Counted from the first letter of the stretch, positions 1 to 8,879 are shown. The stretch: DNA of 64,000 nucleotides from Virgisporangium ochraceum (GCF_016863655.1 NZ_BOPH01000098.1:1-64000); one strand, 5' to 3'. Notes: generated by a model not told the origin, from the sequence alone. A program made the numbers and translations.

Positions 1-29
1 AGCACTAGAAGGCCGGCCCGGGCAGGACA

Positions 30-1376
30 TCACGCGGGGCGGATGTTCTGGTTCAGGTGGAACACGTTCCGCGGGTCCCAGACGGTCTTCAGGGCGGTCA
101 GCCGGTCCAGCTTGGCCGCCGGGAACGCGCGGCGGATCCCGCGCTGGCCCTCGTCGGCGGTCAGTGAGTTGACGTAGACGCCGTTGGCGTACGGGGCCAG
201 CGCGGCACCCGCGGAACGGGCCGCGGTAATCCGGGTGCCGTCCTCGGCCGGGTCGGTCCAGCGGGAGCCCGCGCCGAACTCGAACATCGTGCCCCGGTGG
301 CTGAACGCGGCGTCGGCGTCGGCGGTGTCGGCGATGGCGCCCCCGTGGGCCTGCAGACCCACCCCCGGAAGGTCGGCGCCGGCGTGCAGGTCCGTGGCGC
401 CCCGCAGGAGGAACGCCTCGATCGCCGCGGTGGGGAACCGCCCCAGGTAGTGGGCGCTGGAGTACCGGCGGTAGGCGTGGCCGCCGGTGGTGTCGTCGCG
501 TCGCTGCAGGTCCAGGTACGACGGCTCGGTGACCCGCTCCGCTACAGGGCGCCCGAGCGCGCGCAGCGCGGGCAGCAACCGGCGGCCGGCCACGGGATCG
601 CCGACCCACACGAAGCCGACGGTCGCGACCGGGCCGGCGGGCGTGCTGTGAACGTCGGCGGTGAAGGTGGCCTGCCGCGGCGCGACGGCGTTCAGGTCGC
701 GCCAGCCCTCGAGCACCGGCACGGCGTCCTCGGCGCGGAAGTCGAACTCGGCGACCAGCGTCCGCGTCCCGGTGTGGTGCAGCCGGAACTCGAAGTCGGT
801 GACGATGCCGAAGTTGCCGCCACCGCCGCGCAGGCCCCAGAACAGGTCGGGGTTGTCGGCGCGGCTCGCGGTCACGACGTCGCCGTCGGCGGTGACCATC
901 GTGTACGACTCGACGTTGTCGCAGGCGAGCCCGTGCTGACGGGCGAGCCAGCCCATGCCGCCGCCCAGGGTGAGGCCGCCGACCCCGGTGTGCGAGACGT
1001 TGCCCGCGGTGGTGGCCAGCCCGTACGGCTGCGACGCCCGGTCGAGCGCGCCGAGCAGGGCACCGCCCTGCACGTGGGCGCGCCGCCGCACGGGGTCGAC
1101 CCGCACCGCGGAAAGCGGCGTGAGGTCGATCATCAGCCCGTCCTCGGGGACGGCGAAGCCGGCCACGTTGTGCCCGCCGCAGCGCACGCCGATCTCGAGG
1201 TCGCGCTCGCGGGCCAGGCGCACCGCGGTCACCACGTCGGCCACGCTCGCGGCCCGCACGATCAGGCGCGGCCGCCGGTCGATCATGGCGTTCCAGACGG
1301 TGCGGGCCGCGTCGTAGCCGGGGGCGCCGGGGGAGAGGAGGTGGCCGTCGAGGCGGGGACCGGTCGATGTCGTCAT
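30..1376 (-). CDS. FAD-binding oxidoreductase, berberine-bridge-enzyme type
   Basis: Flavoprotein oxidase of the VAO/BBE superfamily (448 aa, normal length). The N-terminal PP-loop FAD domain contains CGGHNVAGF, whose His is the usual 8-alpha-histidyl FAD attachment site, and VGGLTLGGGMGWLARQHG, the pyrophosphate-binding stretch. The position that holds the second, cysteinyl FAD link in bicovalent BBEs reads NVSHTGVGG, so a monocovalent flavin is inferred. The C-terminal BBE motif is present (YANGVYVNSL, then KTVWDPRNVFHLNQNI). Members oxidise sugars, alkaloids or polyketide alcohols; the substrate here cannot be read from sequence. The start is the ATG three bases from a perfect palindrome, implying a leaderless or very short-leader transcript. 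Confidence 0.9.
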   Translation of the reverse strand: MTTSTGPRLDGHLLSPGAPGYDAARTVWNAMIDRRPRLIVRAASVADVVTAVRLARERDLEIGVRCGGHNVAGFAVPEDGLMIDLTPLSAVRVDPVRRRAHVQGGALLGALDRASQPYGLATTAGNVSHTGVGGLTLGGGMGWLARQHGLACDNVESYTMVTADGDVVTASRADNPDLFWGLRGGGGNFGIVTDFEFRLHHTGTRTLVAEFDFRAEDAVPVLEGWRDLNAVAPRQATFTADVHSTPAGPVATVGFVWVGDPVAGRRLLPALRALGRPVAERVTEPSYLDLQRRDDTTGGHAYRRYSSAHYLGRFPTAAIEAFLLRGATDLHAGADLPGVGLQAHGGAIADTADADAAFSHRGTMFEFGAGSRWTDPAEDGTRITAARSAGAALAPYANGVYVNSLTADEGQRGIRRAFPAAKLDRLTALKTVWDPRNVFHLNQNIRPA

Positions 1377-1378
1377 GC

Positions 1379-1393
1379 GTCTCAGCCTGAGAC
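1379..1393. promoter_or_regulatory. 15-bp palindrome before the BBE-type oxidase gene
   Basis: GTCTCAG-C-CTGAGAC is a perfect 7-1-7 inverted repeat ending two bases upstream of the ATG of the oxidase gene. Its position suggests a repressor operator over the transcription start. No regulator gene is directly adjacent; the nearest is the HxlR-family gene at 2910. Function is inferred from symmetry and position only. Confidence 0.45.
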
Positions 1394-1444
1394 AGATCGG
1401 TACACCCGTTAAGGTCCGATCAGGGGGTCCGAAACAGGACCAAT

Positions 1445-2257
1445 TCAGCTCCGGCAGAGGCGCTGGACCTGCCCGTCGTGCACGTCGTTCACCCACTCCC
1501 AGCCGGGCGGGGCCGACGGGCCGATCCGAGGGTCGTCGGGAACCCTGCCCTCGCGCAGGGCGAGCACGTACGCCCGGTCCCGCTCGATCCGTTCGCGGAC
1601 CTGGCCGGCCCCGCCGACGGTCCCGTGGCCGGGTACCACGACCGCGGCGTCTCCGGCCTGCTCCTCCAGCAGCCGCAGGGCGGCGAGGTAGTCGCCGATC
1701 GGGTCGGCGCCGCCGTCCGGGCCGAACATCGGAACGAGAACGTCGGACAGCATGTCGCCGGCGACGAGGACCCCGGGTTCCCCGACGAGCAGCGCCGCGT
1801 GGCCCGGTGCGTGCGCCCGGTGTTCGAGGATCCGTACCCGCGGGCCGTCCCACGGGATCCGCGTCGCTCCGTCGGGCAGCGCCGTGACGAGGCCGTACAG
1901 CTCCAGCGGGACCCGGCCGGCGATCTCGGTCTCGGCCAGGTGCCCGGTGATGTGGGCCTTCGCGTCCGGGTCGGACAGCTCCTCCGCGACCGCCGCCGCG
2001 CAGCGGGCCGTGGCGTAGCGGGGAGCGTCGCCGAACCCCGGGTGCCAGAGCACGTGGTCCCAGTGCGGGTGCGTCGAGAAGCCGGCCACGACGGCGTCGC
2101 CCGCCCGGGACAGGTCCTGCGCGAGGCAGGCCAGCTCGTGGTCCTGGATACCGGGGTCGACGAGGAGCACGCCGTCGCGGCCGCGCACGACGATGGCGTT
2201 GCTGAGGATGAACCCGCTCCGGTGGACCGACACCCCGTCGGCGACCGGCGTCAGCAC
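1445..2257 (-). CDS. MBL-fold metallo-hydrolase
   Basis: Metallo-beta-lactamase-fold hydrolase of 270 aa. The HxHxDH zinc motif is present as THPHWDHVLW near residue 65, followed by further metal ligands in HAPGHAALL and by VAGDMLSDVL and VVPGHGTVG. The fold hydrolyses thioesters, lactones or similar bonds; the substrate is not evident. The GTG start overlaps the stop of the upstream reductase gene by 7 bp, so the two are translationally coupled and transcribed from the promoter shared with the divergent HxlR regulator. Confidence 0.88.
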   Translation of the reverse strand: MLTPVADGVSVHRSGFILSNAIVVRGRDGVLLVDPGIQDHELACLAQDLSRAGDAVVAGFSTHPHWDHVLWHPGFGDAPRYATARCAAAVAEELSDPDAKAHITGHLAETEIAGRVPLELYGLVTALPDGATRIPWDGPRVRILEHRAHAPGHAALLVGEPGVLVAGDMLSDVLVPMFGPDGGADPIGDYLAALRLLEEQAGDAAVVVPGHGTVGGAGQVRERIERDRAYVLALREGRVPDDPRIGPSAPPGWEWVNDVHDGQVQRLCRS

Positions 2258-2838
2258 GGGACCGCCTCCCTGACCGCGTACCGGTGCATCGTGACCCCCT
2301 GCGTGAACACCTTGTGCTCGAGCAGGTCGAGGTCGACCGGGAGGTCGTAGTCGTCGAACAGCGGCCGGCCGAAGCCGAGAATGGACGGATGGGTGAACAG
2401 CAGCAGCTCGTCGAGCAGCTTCGCGCGGAGCAGCTGGGTCGCGAGCGCCGCGCCACCCACGCCGATGGTGCCCTCGGTCCCGGCCCGGAGGGTGGCGAGC
2501 TGACCGATCGCGTCGTCGCCGCCGATGATCCGGGTGTTGTGGCCGGCGCTGTCGCGGGTGCGGGAGACGAGCACCTTGGGTTTGGCGGTCCAGATCCCGG
2601 CGTACTCGCGCATGACGTCGGGCAGCGACGTGTCCCCGAGCGCCCGCGGCCAGTACTCCTCCATGGTCTCGTACATGACCCGGCCGGTGACGTCCATCGC
2701 GAGTTCCCGGGCCCGCGCGTTGAACTCGCGGTGCAGCTCCTCGTCGATGCGCAGCCACTCGCCGGCGCCGTCGTCTCCGGGGACCTGCTCGATCCGCAGG
2801 TCGAGGGATACGTTCATCCAGTACTGGAAGCGGCCCAT
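2251..2838 (-). CDS. dihydrofolate reductase family (RibD C-terminal-like) protein
   Basis: A 195-aa protein of the RibD C-terminal/DHFR-like reductase fold, common as stand-alone NADPH reductases in actinomycetes. Diagnostic parts are the N-terminal MNVSLDLRIEQ strand, GRVMYETMEEYWP, the nucleotide-binding IGVGGAALATQLLRAKLLDE, and HPSILGFGRPLF. It is first in a two-gene operon with the MBL hydrolase and divergent from an HxlR regulator. A good ribosome site (GGAGG) precedes the ATG. It is unlikely to be true FolA or RibD, as neither pathway is nearby. Confidence 0.85.
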   Translation of the reverse strand: MGRFQYWMNVSLDLRIEQVPGDDGAGEWLRIDEELHREFNARARELAMDVTGRVMYETMEEYWPRALGDTSLPDVMREYAGIWTAKPKVLVSRTRDSAGHNTRIIGGDDAIGQLATLRAGTEGTIGVGGAALATQLLRAKLLDELLLFTHPSILGFGRPLFDDYDLPVDLDLLEHKVFTQGVTMHRYAVREAVPC

Positions 2839-2850
2839 CGGTCCCTCCTA

Positions 2851-2871
2851 GTGATTGCGATTTGCAACCAC
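2851..2871. promoter_or_regulatory. HxlR operator/divergent promoter
   Basis: GTGATTGC-GATTT-GCAACCAC is an inverted repeat with one mismatch in the 72-bp gap between the reductase gene (minus) and the HxlR gene (plus). An AT-rich TATATT follows on the plus side. It is the obvious candidate site for autoregulation by the adjacent HxlR protein and control of the reductase-hydrolase operon. Confidence 0.6.
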
Positions 2872-2909
2872 TATATTGGGGGCTGCGAAGGGCCTGTCAA
2901 GGAGGTGTC

Positions 2910-3386
2910 GTGGAGCCACGGTCCGGGTGTCCCATCAACGCCGCCGTCGAGGTGCTCGGCGACCGCTGGTCGCTGCTCGTGCTGCGCGACGTCATCTTCG
3001 GCGACCGCCGCTACTTCCGGGCCCTGCTCACCGGGTCGATCGAGGGCATCGCGTCGAACATCCTGGCCGACCGCCTCGTGCGGCTGGTCGAGGCGGGGAT
3101 CCTCACCCGCGGCACCGCGGCCAGGGGACAGCGCGCCCGCTACAGCCTCACCGAGGCCGGCATCCGGACCCTTCCCATTCTGTTCGCGCTCGGAAACTGG
3201 GGCCTGGACTGGTGTTCCGGCACCGAGGAGCTGCGGGTCCGGCAGGAGTTCATGCGCGCGGAGGGTCCGGCGTTCGTCGAGGAGCTGATGGACGAGCTGC
3301 GGACGCTCCACCTCGACGCCCCACCGAAGCCCCGCCGGGGCCCGACCCCGCTGGAGCGCCTCGCCGGCCTCCGACCCGGGTCATAG
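2910..3386 (+). CDS. HxlR-family winged-helix transcriptional regulator
   Basis: A 158-aa HxlR/MarR-superfamily regulator. It opens with the typical redox-type Cys segment (SGCPINAAVEVLGDRWSLLVLRD), followed by the recognition helix region GIASNILADRLVRLVEAGIL and the wing (ARYSLTEAGIRTL). The GTG start is chosen because AAGGAGG lies four bases upstream; an ATG 48 bp earlier lies inside the operator and lacks a ribosome site. It is divergent from the RibD-like/MBL operon and probably represses it in response to thiol or quinone stress, as known for family members. Confidence 0.88.
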   Translation: MEPRSGCPINAAVEVLGDRWSLLVLRDVIFGDRRYFRALLTGSIEGIASNILADRLVRLVEAGILTRGTAARGQRARYSLTEAGIRTLPILFALGNWGLDWCSGTEELRVRQEFMRAEGPAFVEELMDELRTLHLDAPPKPRRGPTPLERLAGLRPGS

Positions 3387-4779
3387 GCCGTCGGGTGGCG
3401 GGTGGTCGCGGACCCAGTGGGCGCGCTCCTCGTAGGCCCTGGCCAGCCGCAGCACCTCGGCGTCGGCGCCGTGCCGGCCGACGAGCTGCACGCCGGCCGG
3501 CAGCCCCCGGTCGTCGAAGCCGGCCGGCATGCCGAGCGCGGGCATTCCCGTCATCGTCCAGGGCGCCACCGTCTCCATCCAGCGGTGGTAGCTGTCCATG
3601 CGACGACCGTCGATCTCGCCCCGGCCAGTGGGTGGTCAGCGGGAACGGGAAGACCTGCGTGCTCGGCGCGACGACGAAGTCGTACGTGTCGAGGAAGCGC
3701 CGTGCCGCGTCGTACCACTCGGCGCGCGCCACCTCCGCCCGGGCCACGTCGAGCGCGCTCAGCCGCAGCCCGTTCTCGAGCTCCCAGACGACCTCGGGCT
3801 TCAGCTCGGCCCGGGTGAGCGGGTCGGCGTAGAGGTCGTGCCGCTTCAACATGCCCCACCAGCGCCAGGTCAGCATCGTCTGCCAGATCCGCTCCGGTGG
3901 GTAGTCGGGCACGGCCTCCTCGACGAGGCAGCCGAGCTCCTCGAAGACGCGCAGCGCCCGCCGGCAGACGTCGAGCAGCCCCGGCTCGGTGGCGAGGTGC
4001 CCGCCGAGGTCGCCCACCCACGCGATCCGGACGCCCGTCGCCGGCCGGGTAGGCGGCGTCGAGGCCGCGGAACCCAGCGGGGCACTGTCGTCCGGACCGG
4101 CCAGCACCTCCAGCAGCGCCGCCACGTCGTCGACGGTGCGTCCCATCGGTCCGACCGTCGACGGGTGCGCGACGAACCCGGCCGCGGGGACGCGGCCGAC
4201 CGACGGCCGGAACCCGAGCACGTTGCAGAACGCGGCCGGGTTGCGCAACGAGCCGAGGTAGTCGCTGCCGTCGGCGACGGGCAGCAGCCGTAGCGCGAGG
4301 GCCGCGGCCGCGCCGCCACTGCTGCCGCCGGCCGTGCGGCCGGTGTCGTACGGCGTGGCCGTCGGCCCGTACACCCGGTTGTAGGTCTGCGAGCCGAGGC
4401 CGAACTCGGGAACGTTGGTCTTGCCCACGATGATGGCGCCGGCGTCCCTGATCCGCCGCACGAACAGGTCGTCGACGTCGGCGACCCGCCGTGCGTAGAT
4501 CGGCGAGCCCTCCGTCCACAGGAGACCGTCGGCGGCGGCCAGGTCCTTCACCGCGAACGGGAACCCGTGCAGCCACCCGAGCCGTTCACCCCGTGCCAGC
4601 TGCTCGTCACGCGCCGCCGCCTCGCGCATCAGCACCTCGGGCTCCCGCAGGGCGACGACCGCGTTGACGCGCGGGTTGAGCGCACCGATCCGGTCCAGGT
4701 ACGCGCCCATCACCTCGACGCAGGACACCCGCCGGTGACGGATGTCCCCGGCGAGGTCGACGGCGCTGAACCACGGCAT
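3381..4779 (-). pseudogene. amidase, frameshifted
   Basis: Amidase-signature enzyme. The Ser-cisSer-Lys core is intact in the first frame: FAVKDLAAADG (Lys), TAGGSSGGAAAALAL (cis-Ser) and SDYLGSLRNPA (nucleophile Ser). The reading frame is lost near 3617-3623, in a run of C and G: the family-typical continuation, a methionine followed by DSYHRWMETVAPW and the C-terminal GLPAGVQLVGRHGADAEVLRLA, lies in a second frame that stops at 3381. Removing one base restores a protein of about 465 aa. Either a recent pseudogene or a base-call error. The stop overlaps that of the HxlR gene (convergent). Confidence 0.82.
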
Positions 4780-4993
4780 GCGACGCAGTCTGTCATCACC
4801 CCGGACCGTGCGTGGGGCAGCGGTCCGGCAGACTGGGCGCGACCCCGCCTACCGGCCCGGCACCGACCTGGTCGCGCTGCTCGGCCGTGGCGACTGCGGC
4901 GTCACCGACCGCTGGCCCGTTCGTCTTCGGCCGCGACCAGTACGACGACGCGGTCCGCGAGGCCGCCGGCCCCGCGCCGCCGCCGCGGTGAGG
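4780..4993. other. intergenic stretch, possible decayed gene end
   Basis: No intact gene. On the plus strand codon-like sequence reads DPAYRPGTDLVALLGRGD in one frame and PFVFGRDQYDDAVREAAG followed by a TGA in another, as if a C-terminal fragment had suffered a frameshift. I do not recognise the family; it may be chance in GC-rich DNA. Confidence 0.25.
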
Positions 4994-5419
4994 TCAGGTC
5001 GTGACGGTGCGGCCGTTCAGGTGCTCGAACGAGTCCCGGACCAGAGTGCGGAGCACGTCGGTGTCCACATCGGACAGTCGCTTGATGTACAGGCAGGACT
5101 TGCCGATGGTGTGCGGGCCCAGCCTCGCCAGCAGGTCGGCGTACTCGTCGTACCCGTCGGAGATGTAGAGCGTCAGCGCCTGCATGCGGGGTGACAGCGC
5201 CACCGCGGGCCAGTCGCCCTCACGGCCGGAGGCGTACCGGTAGCGGTAGCTGCCGAAGCCGACGATGGACGGGCCCCACATCGCCGGCTCCACACCGGTG
5301 ACCTCGCGCATCAGCTCGCAGACCTCCTCGGCGTCGGCGCGGCGCCGCGGGTCGGGCACGGTGCCGAGGAACTCGTCCACGCTCGCGTCGGTGCGGGTCG
5401 TCTTCGGCTCGTTCGCCAT
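4994..5419 (-). CDS. DUF1801 domain-containing protein
   Basis: A 141-aa YdhG/DUF1801-family protein. It shows the characteristic sequence SVDEFLGTVPDPRRRADA, then WGPSIVGFGSYRYRYASGREGDW and LYISDGYDEYADLLARLGPHTIGKSCLYIKRL. The fold is a compact alpha/beta domain related to frataxin; biochemical function is unknown. It is separated by 10 bp from the downstream end of the quinone-oxidoreductase-like gene on the same strand and could be co-transcribed with it. Confidence 0.85.
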   Translation of the reverse strand: MANEPKTTRTDASVDEFLGTVPDPRRRADAEEVCELMREVTGVEPAMWGPSIVGFGSYRYRYASGREGDWPAVALSPRMQALTLYISDGYDEYADLLARLGPHTIGKSCLYIKRLSDVDTDVLRTLVRDSFEHLNGRTVTT

Positions 5420-5429
5420 GGCGGTCAGC

Positions 5430-6407
5430 CTAGACCAGCGGGCCCGTCAGAAGGACCGTCGTGCCGCGTTTGCCCTGGCTGTCCAGGTGGCGGTAGGCAT
5501 CGGCGACGTGCGCCAGCCCGACGGTCCGGTCGACCACCGCCACGAGGTGGCCGGACTCGAAGAGCTCCTTCACCACCGCCAGGTCCTTCGCCTTCGCGGC
5601 CGCGGGCCGGAGTCCGGTGAAGGCGACGATCGCACGTCGGCCGCCGACCATCCGCGTCCAGGGTGCCTGGACCAGTATGGCCAGCGACGGCACGGTGGTC
5701 AGGTACCGGCCACCGGGCTTCAGCAGCCGCCGGCACCGGCCGTACGAGCTGGCGCCGGCCACGTCGAAGACGACGTCGTAGGTGCGGCCCTCCTTCGTGA
5801 CATCGGTGCGGGTGTAGTCGACGACCCGGTTCGCGCCGAGGCGGGTGACGAGGTCGGCGCCGGCGGCGCTGCACACGGCGGTGACGTCGGCGCCGAAGTG
5901 CCGGGCGAGCTGCACCGCCTGCACCCCGACGGCGCCGGACGCGCCGTTGACGAGGATCGACTGTCCACTGTGGAGCCCGGCGTGGTCGCGCAGGAACGCC
6001 AACGCGGTGCCGTCGACGAGCGTGGCCGCCTCGGCGTAGGTCAGGCCGGCGGGCATCGCCGACAGCGTCCCGGACTCCTTGACGCGCACGTACTCCGCGT
6101 GGGCGCCGAGACCCAGGTCGGTGGCGCCGAAGACCCGGTCGCCGACGGCGAAGCGGGTGACCGCCGCGCCCACCGCCGCGACCTCGCCGGCGAACTCGGT
6201 TCCCAGCACGGTCTTCTTCGGCCGGCGCAGCCCGGAAAAGAGCCGGGCGAAGCGCGGCGTGCCCGACCGGAAGGCGCGGTCGGCCGCGGTGACGGTCGCC
6301 GCGTGGACCCGGACGAGCACCTCGTCCGGCCCGGGCGTCGGGGTCTCCACGTCGGCCTCGCGCACGACGTCGGGCGGTCCGTACGCGGTACAGACGGCGG
6401 CTCTCAT
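5430..6407 (-). CDS. zinc-independent MDR alcohol dehydrogenase / quinone oxidoreductase-like
   Basis: Medium-chain dehydrogenase/reductase of 325 aa. It has the N-terminal GroES-like fold (PGPDEVLVRVHAATV, GTEFAGEVAAVGAAV, FAVGDRVFGA) and a Rossmann domain with LVNGASGAVGVQAVQLARHFGA, which favours NADPH. Cys and His zinc ligands are absent, consistent with a quinone- or enone-reductase. The ATG with GAGGAG ribosome site is preferred over an in-frame ATG 84 bp upstream, because the latter lies inside the promoter/operator region. Transcription comes from a good promoter flanked by two identical-type operators. Confidence 0.88.
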   Translation of the reverse strand: MRAAVCTAYGPPDVVREADVETPTPGPDEVLVRVHAATVTAADRAFRSGTPRFARLFSGLRRPKKTVLGTEFAGEVAAVGAAVTRFAVGDRVFGATDLGLGAHAEYVRVKESGTLSAMPAGLTYAEAATLVDGTALAFLRDHAGLHSGQSILVNGASGAVGVQAVQLARHFGADVTAVCSAAGADLVTRLGANRVVDYTRTDVTKEGRTYDVVFDVAGASSYGRCRRLLKPGGRYLTTVPSLAILVQAPWTRMVGGRRAIVAFTGLRPAAAKAKDLAVVKELFESGHLVAVVDRTVGLAHVADAYRHLDSQGKRGTTVLLTGPLV

Positions 6408-6437
6408 CACGGTCTCCTCGGCGCTGGCCCCATCGGT

Positions 6438-6505
6438 GATGTCAAACAGACTTGACATCTCGAAGGTAAAGCGGAACCAACATGATGTCAAGAGAGCTTT
6501 ACATC
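6438..6505. promoter_or_regulatory. pair of 22-bp operators bracketing the MDR promoter
   Basis: Two copies of GATGTCAA-N6-TTGACATC occur at 6438-6459 (perfect) and 6484-6505 (one mismatch, TTTACATC), 46 bp apart centre to centre. The first covers the region just after the -10, the second covers the -35. No regulator gene is adjacent, so the repressor is encoded elsewhere. Confidence 0.7.
6463..6491 (-). promoter_or_regulatory. sigma-70-type promoter of the MDR gene
   Basis: On the minus strand TTGACA and TACCTT are separated by exactly 17 bp, a near-ideal housekeeping promoter. The -10 lies 56 bp before the chosen ATG, and the -35 sits inside the upstream operator copy, so repressor binding would block RNA polymerase. 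Confidence 0.6.
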
Positions 6506-6543
6506 GCCGGGTGGTCGGAAGTTTCCGGGTGGGCGGGCGGAGG

Positions 6544-7278
6544 TCAGAGGTCGAAGACGGTCAACCAGCCGGCACCGCGCAGGCCGTAGCCGTGCAGGGC
6601 GCGCATCCCGTAGACCACCGGGGCGACGTGTGCGGCGCCGTACACCACCGCGACCGTGACGGGCTCGTGCCCGCGCCGCCGGTGGATGTCGTCCAGCTCC
6701 GCGATCAGCAGCCGGTCGCGCTTCTCACCCAGTAGCGCCATCAGCTCGTCCATCGAGTCGATGTTCATCAGCTCGTCGTGCCAGTGCTCGTCGGTGGTCT
6801 CCAGCTCGCGGGCCAGCGCGCGGCGGGAGCCGAACGCCAGCTGGTACAGGCCCGCCACCGGCGCGCCCGCCGTCACCAGCATCCGTTGCCACGGCGGCAC
6901 CTCACGCCAGCCGGCGCTGAACTGTTCGTCGGTCATGTCCGGGTAGCTCACCGGTACGCCGAGCGTGGCGAGCGGAATGTTCTGCAGCACCAGGCCGGCG
7001 CGGGCGAACCGGGCGGGCAGCCGGTAGCTCGACGTCAGCGCCGACGCCGCGACCGTGCCGCGGGTCCTCCGGCGCGAGCCGTCCGGCATCCGGGTGCCGC
7101 CCACGCCCTCGGCCACGACGAGGTCGCAGCGGCGCAGCCGCTCGGTGACGGCGGCGTAGAAGGCCGGCTCACCGATGTGCACCATGGGGTAGATCTCGAA
7201 CGTCAGCGGGGTGTCGCGCCGCGTCAGCCGCAGCACCGCGGAGCGGACCCCGAGGTCGCTCACCTCGATGATCTGCAT
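6544..7278 (-). CDS. TraB/GumN-like domain protein
   Basis: A 244-aa protein resembling the TraB/GumN (Tiki-like, EreA-related) superfamily. Supporting motifs are YPMVHIGEPAFYAAVTERL followed by CDLVVAEGVGG near the N-terminus, and VAVVYGAAHVAPVVYGMRAL near the C-terminus; the paired His/Glu positions are the putative metal site. No signal peptide is visible. The first Met with family-like sequence is used; an upstream in-frame extension is Arg/Ala-rich and lacks a ribosome site. Function in bacteria is poorly known. Confidence 0.6.
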   Translation of the reverse strand: MQIIEVSDLGVRSAVLRLTRRDTPLTFEIYPMVHIGEPAFYAAVTERLRRCDLVVAEGVGGTRMPDGSRRRTRGTVAASALTSSYRLPARFARAGLVLQNIPLATLGVPVSYPDMTDEQFSAGWREVPPWQRMLVTAGAPVAGLYQLAFGSRRALARELETTDEHWHDELMNIDSMDELMALLGEKRDRLLIAELDDIHRRRGHEPVTVAVVYGAAHVAPVVYGMRALHGYGLRGAGWLTVFDL

Positions 7279-7360
7279 GCCGCCACTGTGCCGCACCGCT
7301 TCAACGCCGTCCGGGCGCGCACGGACCGACGCCGTCCGGGCAAGCACCGACCGGCGCCGC

Positions 7361-8833
7361 TCAGCCCCGCACGAGCGCGTCGTACATCCCGGCGAACCGC
7401 GCGCGCCGTTCCGCGTAGTGGTCGGCGTGCGCGGGCCGCGGCTCGTACGTCCGGCCGGTGGCGCGGGCGGCGCGCGGCACGTCGGGCGCCAGCGTGTCGA
7501 GCGCGAGCAGCGCCGTGCCGCGCTGTGTCGCGCGGCGCCGGGTGACGTGCGTGACCGGTCGCCCGAGCACGTCGGCGAGGACCTGCAGCCACTCGGGCCG
7601 GTCGTTGCTGACCCGGCCCGCCGCCGCGACCTGGACGATCCCGGGTGCGGCCGGGTACAGCTCGTCGGCGACCCGCGCGTACGTCATGGCCACGCCCTCG
7701 ACGATCCCGCGGAACAGCGCGTCGGCGTCGGTGGCCGCCGACACCCCGCCGAACACCGCGCGTGCCCCGCCGACCCAGCCGGGCGCGCGTTCACCGGTGA
7801 GGTACGGCAGCACGAGCGGCGTCGCCCCGCTGGGTGGCGCGGAGAGGACGGCCGCGGGCTCCGGCCCGAGGCGCAACGTGCTCTGCGCCCAGCTGACGGC
7901 CCGGCCGACGTCGTTGATCGCGCCGCCGAGCAGCGTGCGCCGCGCGTCGACCCGGTAGTTCCACAACCCGAACGGCAGCGGGTCGGCGGGGCCGTCGAGC
8001 AGCACCCGCAACGCGCCGCTGGTGGCGGTCGCCGCGGTGAGCACGGTCGCATCGGTGGCGCCGGATCCGAGGTTGCTGGCGAAGCCGTCGGTGATCACGG
8101 GGAACCAGGCGGCCCGGGCCAGGGCCGGCCACCGCGTCCGCTCCGTCAGCGGCGTGTCCCGGGGCGGGGAGAAATGCTCCGGGACGGCGTGAGCGGCGTC
8201 GAGGAGCCCGGCGTCGAGCTCGCCGGTGCGCCGGTCGAGCAGCCCGGTCCACGCGACCGTCGACGTGCCCGCGAGCGGCTGCCCGACCAGCCGCGCGAGC
8301 ACGTACTCGCCGAGGGACCACCACCCCGCGGCCGCCGCGAACACCCGGGGCTGCGTGTGTGCCAGCCAGCGCAGCCGCGGGGCGTGGTAGCTGGTATGCA
8401 GCCGGGTTCCGGTGCGCTGCTGCACCGCGTGCTCGTCGAGCTCCTCCCGCAGCGCGGTGACCGCGTCGGCGCTGCGCGAGTCGGCGTAGGTCAGGCACGG
8501 GGTGAGCGCGCGTCCGGCCGCGTCGACCGCGATCAGCGAGGCGGCGAACGTGTCCATGGCGACGCCGGCGATGCGGGTCGCCAGGCGCGGGTCGCCGGTC
8601 ACGGTCACCGCGTCGAGGACCTGCTCGACCTCGGCGGTCACCCCGTCGGGGTCGATGACCGAGGTGCCGTCCGGTGCGACCGTGAAGGCGTGCGGCACCT
8701 TGTGCTGCAGGCCGTGGACGCGCCGGCCGGCGGCGTCGTGCACGCCGCCACGAGTGGCGGTGGACCCGATGTCCAGCGCGACGACGAGCGGGTCCAGGGC
8801 GGCGTCGAGCGCGACGTCGTCGGTGCTGGTCAT
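7361..8833 (-). CDS. FGGY-family carbohydrate kinase (gluconokinase-like)
   Basis: A 490-aa sugar kinase of the FGGY/ASKHA fold. The N-terminal phosphate-1 loop is VVALDIGSTATRGGVHD; the substrate domain contains DTFAASLIAVD and CLTYADSRS; the ATP domain has ATATSGALRVLL and later GRVSNDRPEWLQVLADVLGR. The length and architecture match gluconokinase/xylulokinase-like enzymes; the exact sugar is not determinable. It stands alone between the TraB-like gene and a lipoprotein gene, with no sugar transporter next to it. Confidence 0.87.
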   Translation of the reverse strand: MTSTDDVALDAALDPLVVALDIGSTATRGGVHDAAGRRVHGLQHKVPHAFTVAPDGTSVIDPDGVTAEVEQVLDAVTVTGDPRLATRIAGVAMDTFAASLIAVDAAGRALTPCLTYADSRSADAVTALREELDEHAVQQRTGTRLHTSYHAPRLRWLAHTQPRVFAAAAGWWSLGEYVLARLVGQPLAGTSTVAWTGLLDRRTGELDAGLLDAAHAVPEHFSPPRDTPLTERTRWPALARAAWFPVITDGFASNLGSGATDATVLTAATATSGALRVLLDGPADPLPFGLWNYRVDARRTLLGGAINDVGRAVSWAQSTLRLGPEPAAVLSAPPSGATPLVLPYLTGERAPGWVGGARAVFGGVSAATDADALFRGIVEGVAMTYARVADELYPAAPGIVQVAAAGRVSNDRPEWLQVLADVLGRPVTHVTRRRATQRGTALLALDTLAPDVPRAARATGRTYEPRPAHADHYAERRARFAGMYDALVRG

Positions 8834-8879
8834 CACGGTCCTCTCGTAGCCGGCGGTCGGCGGCGGCGGTCGCGGGCTT

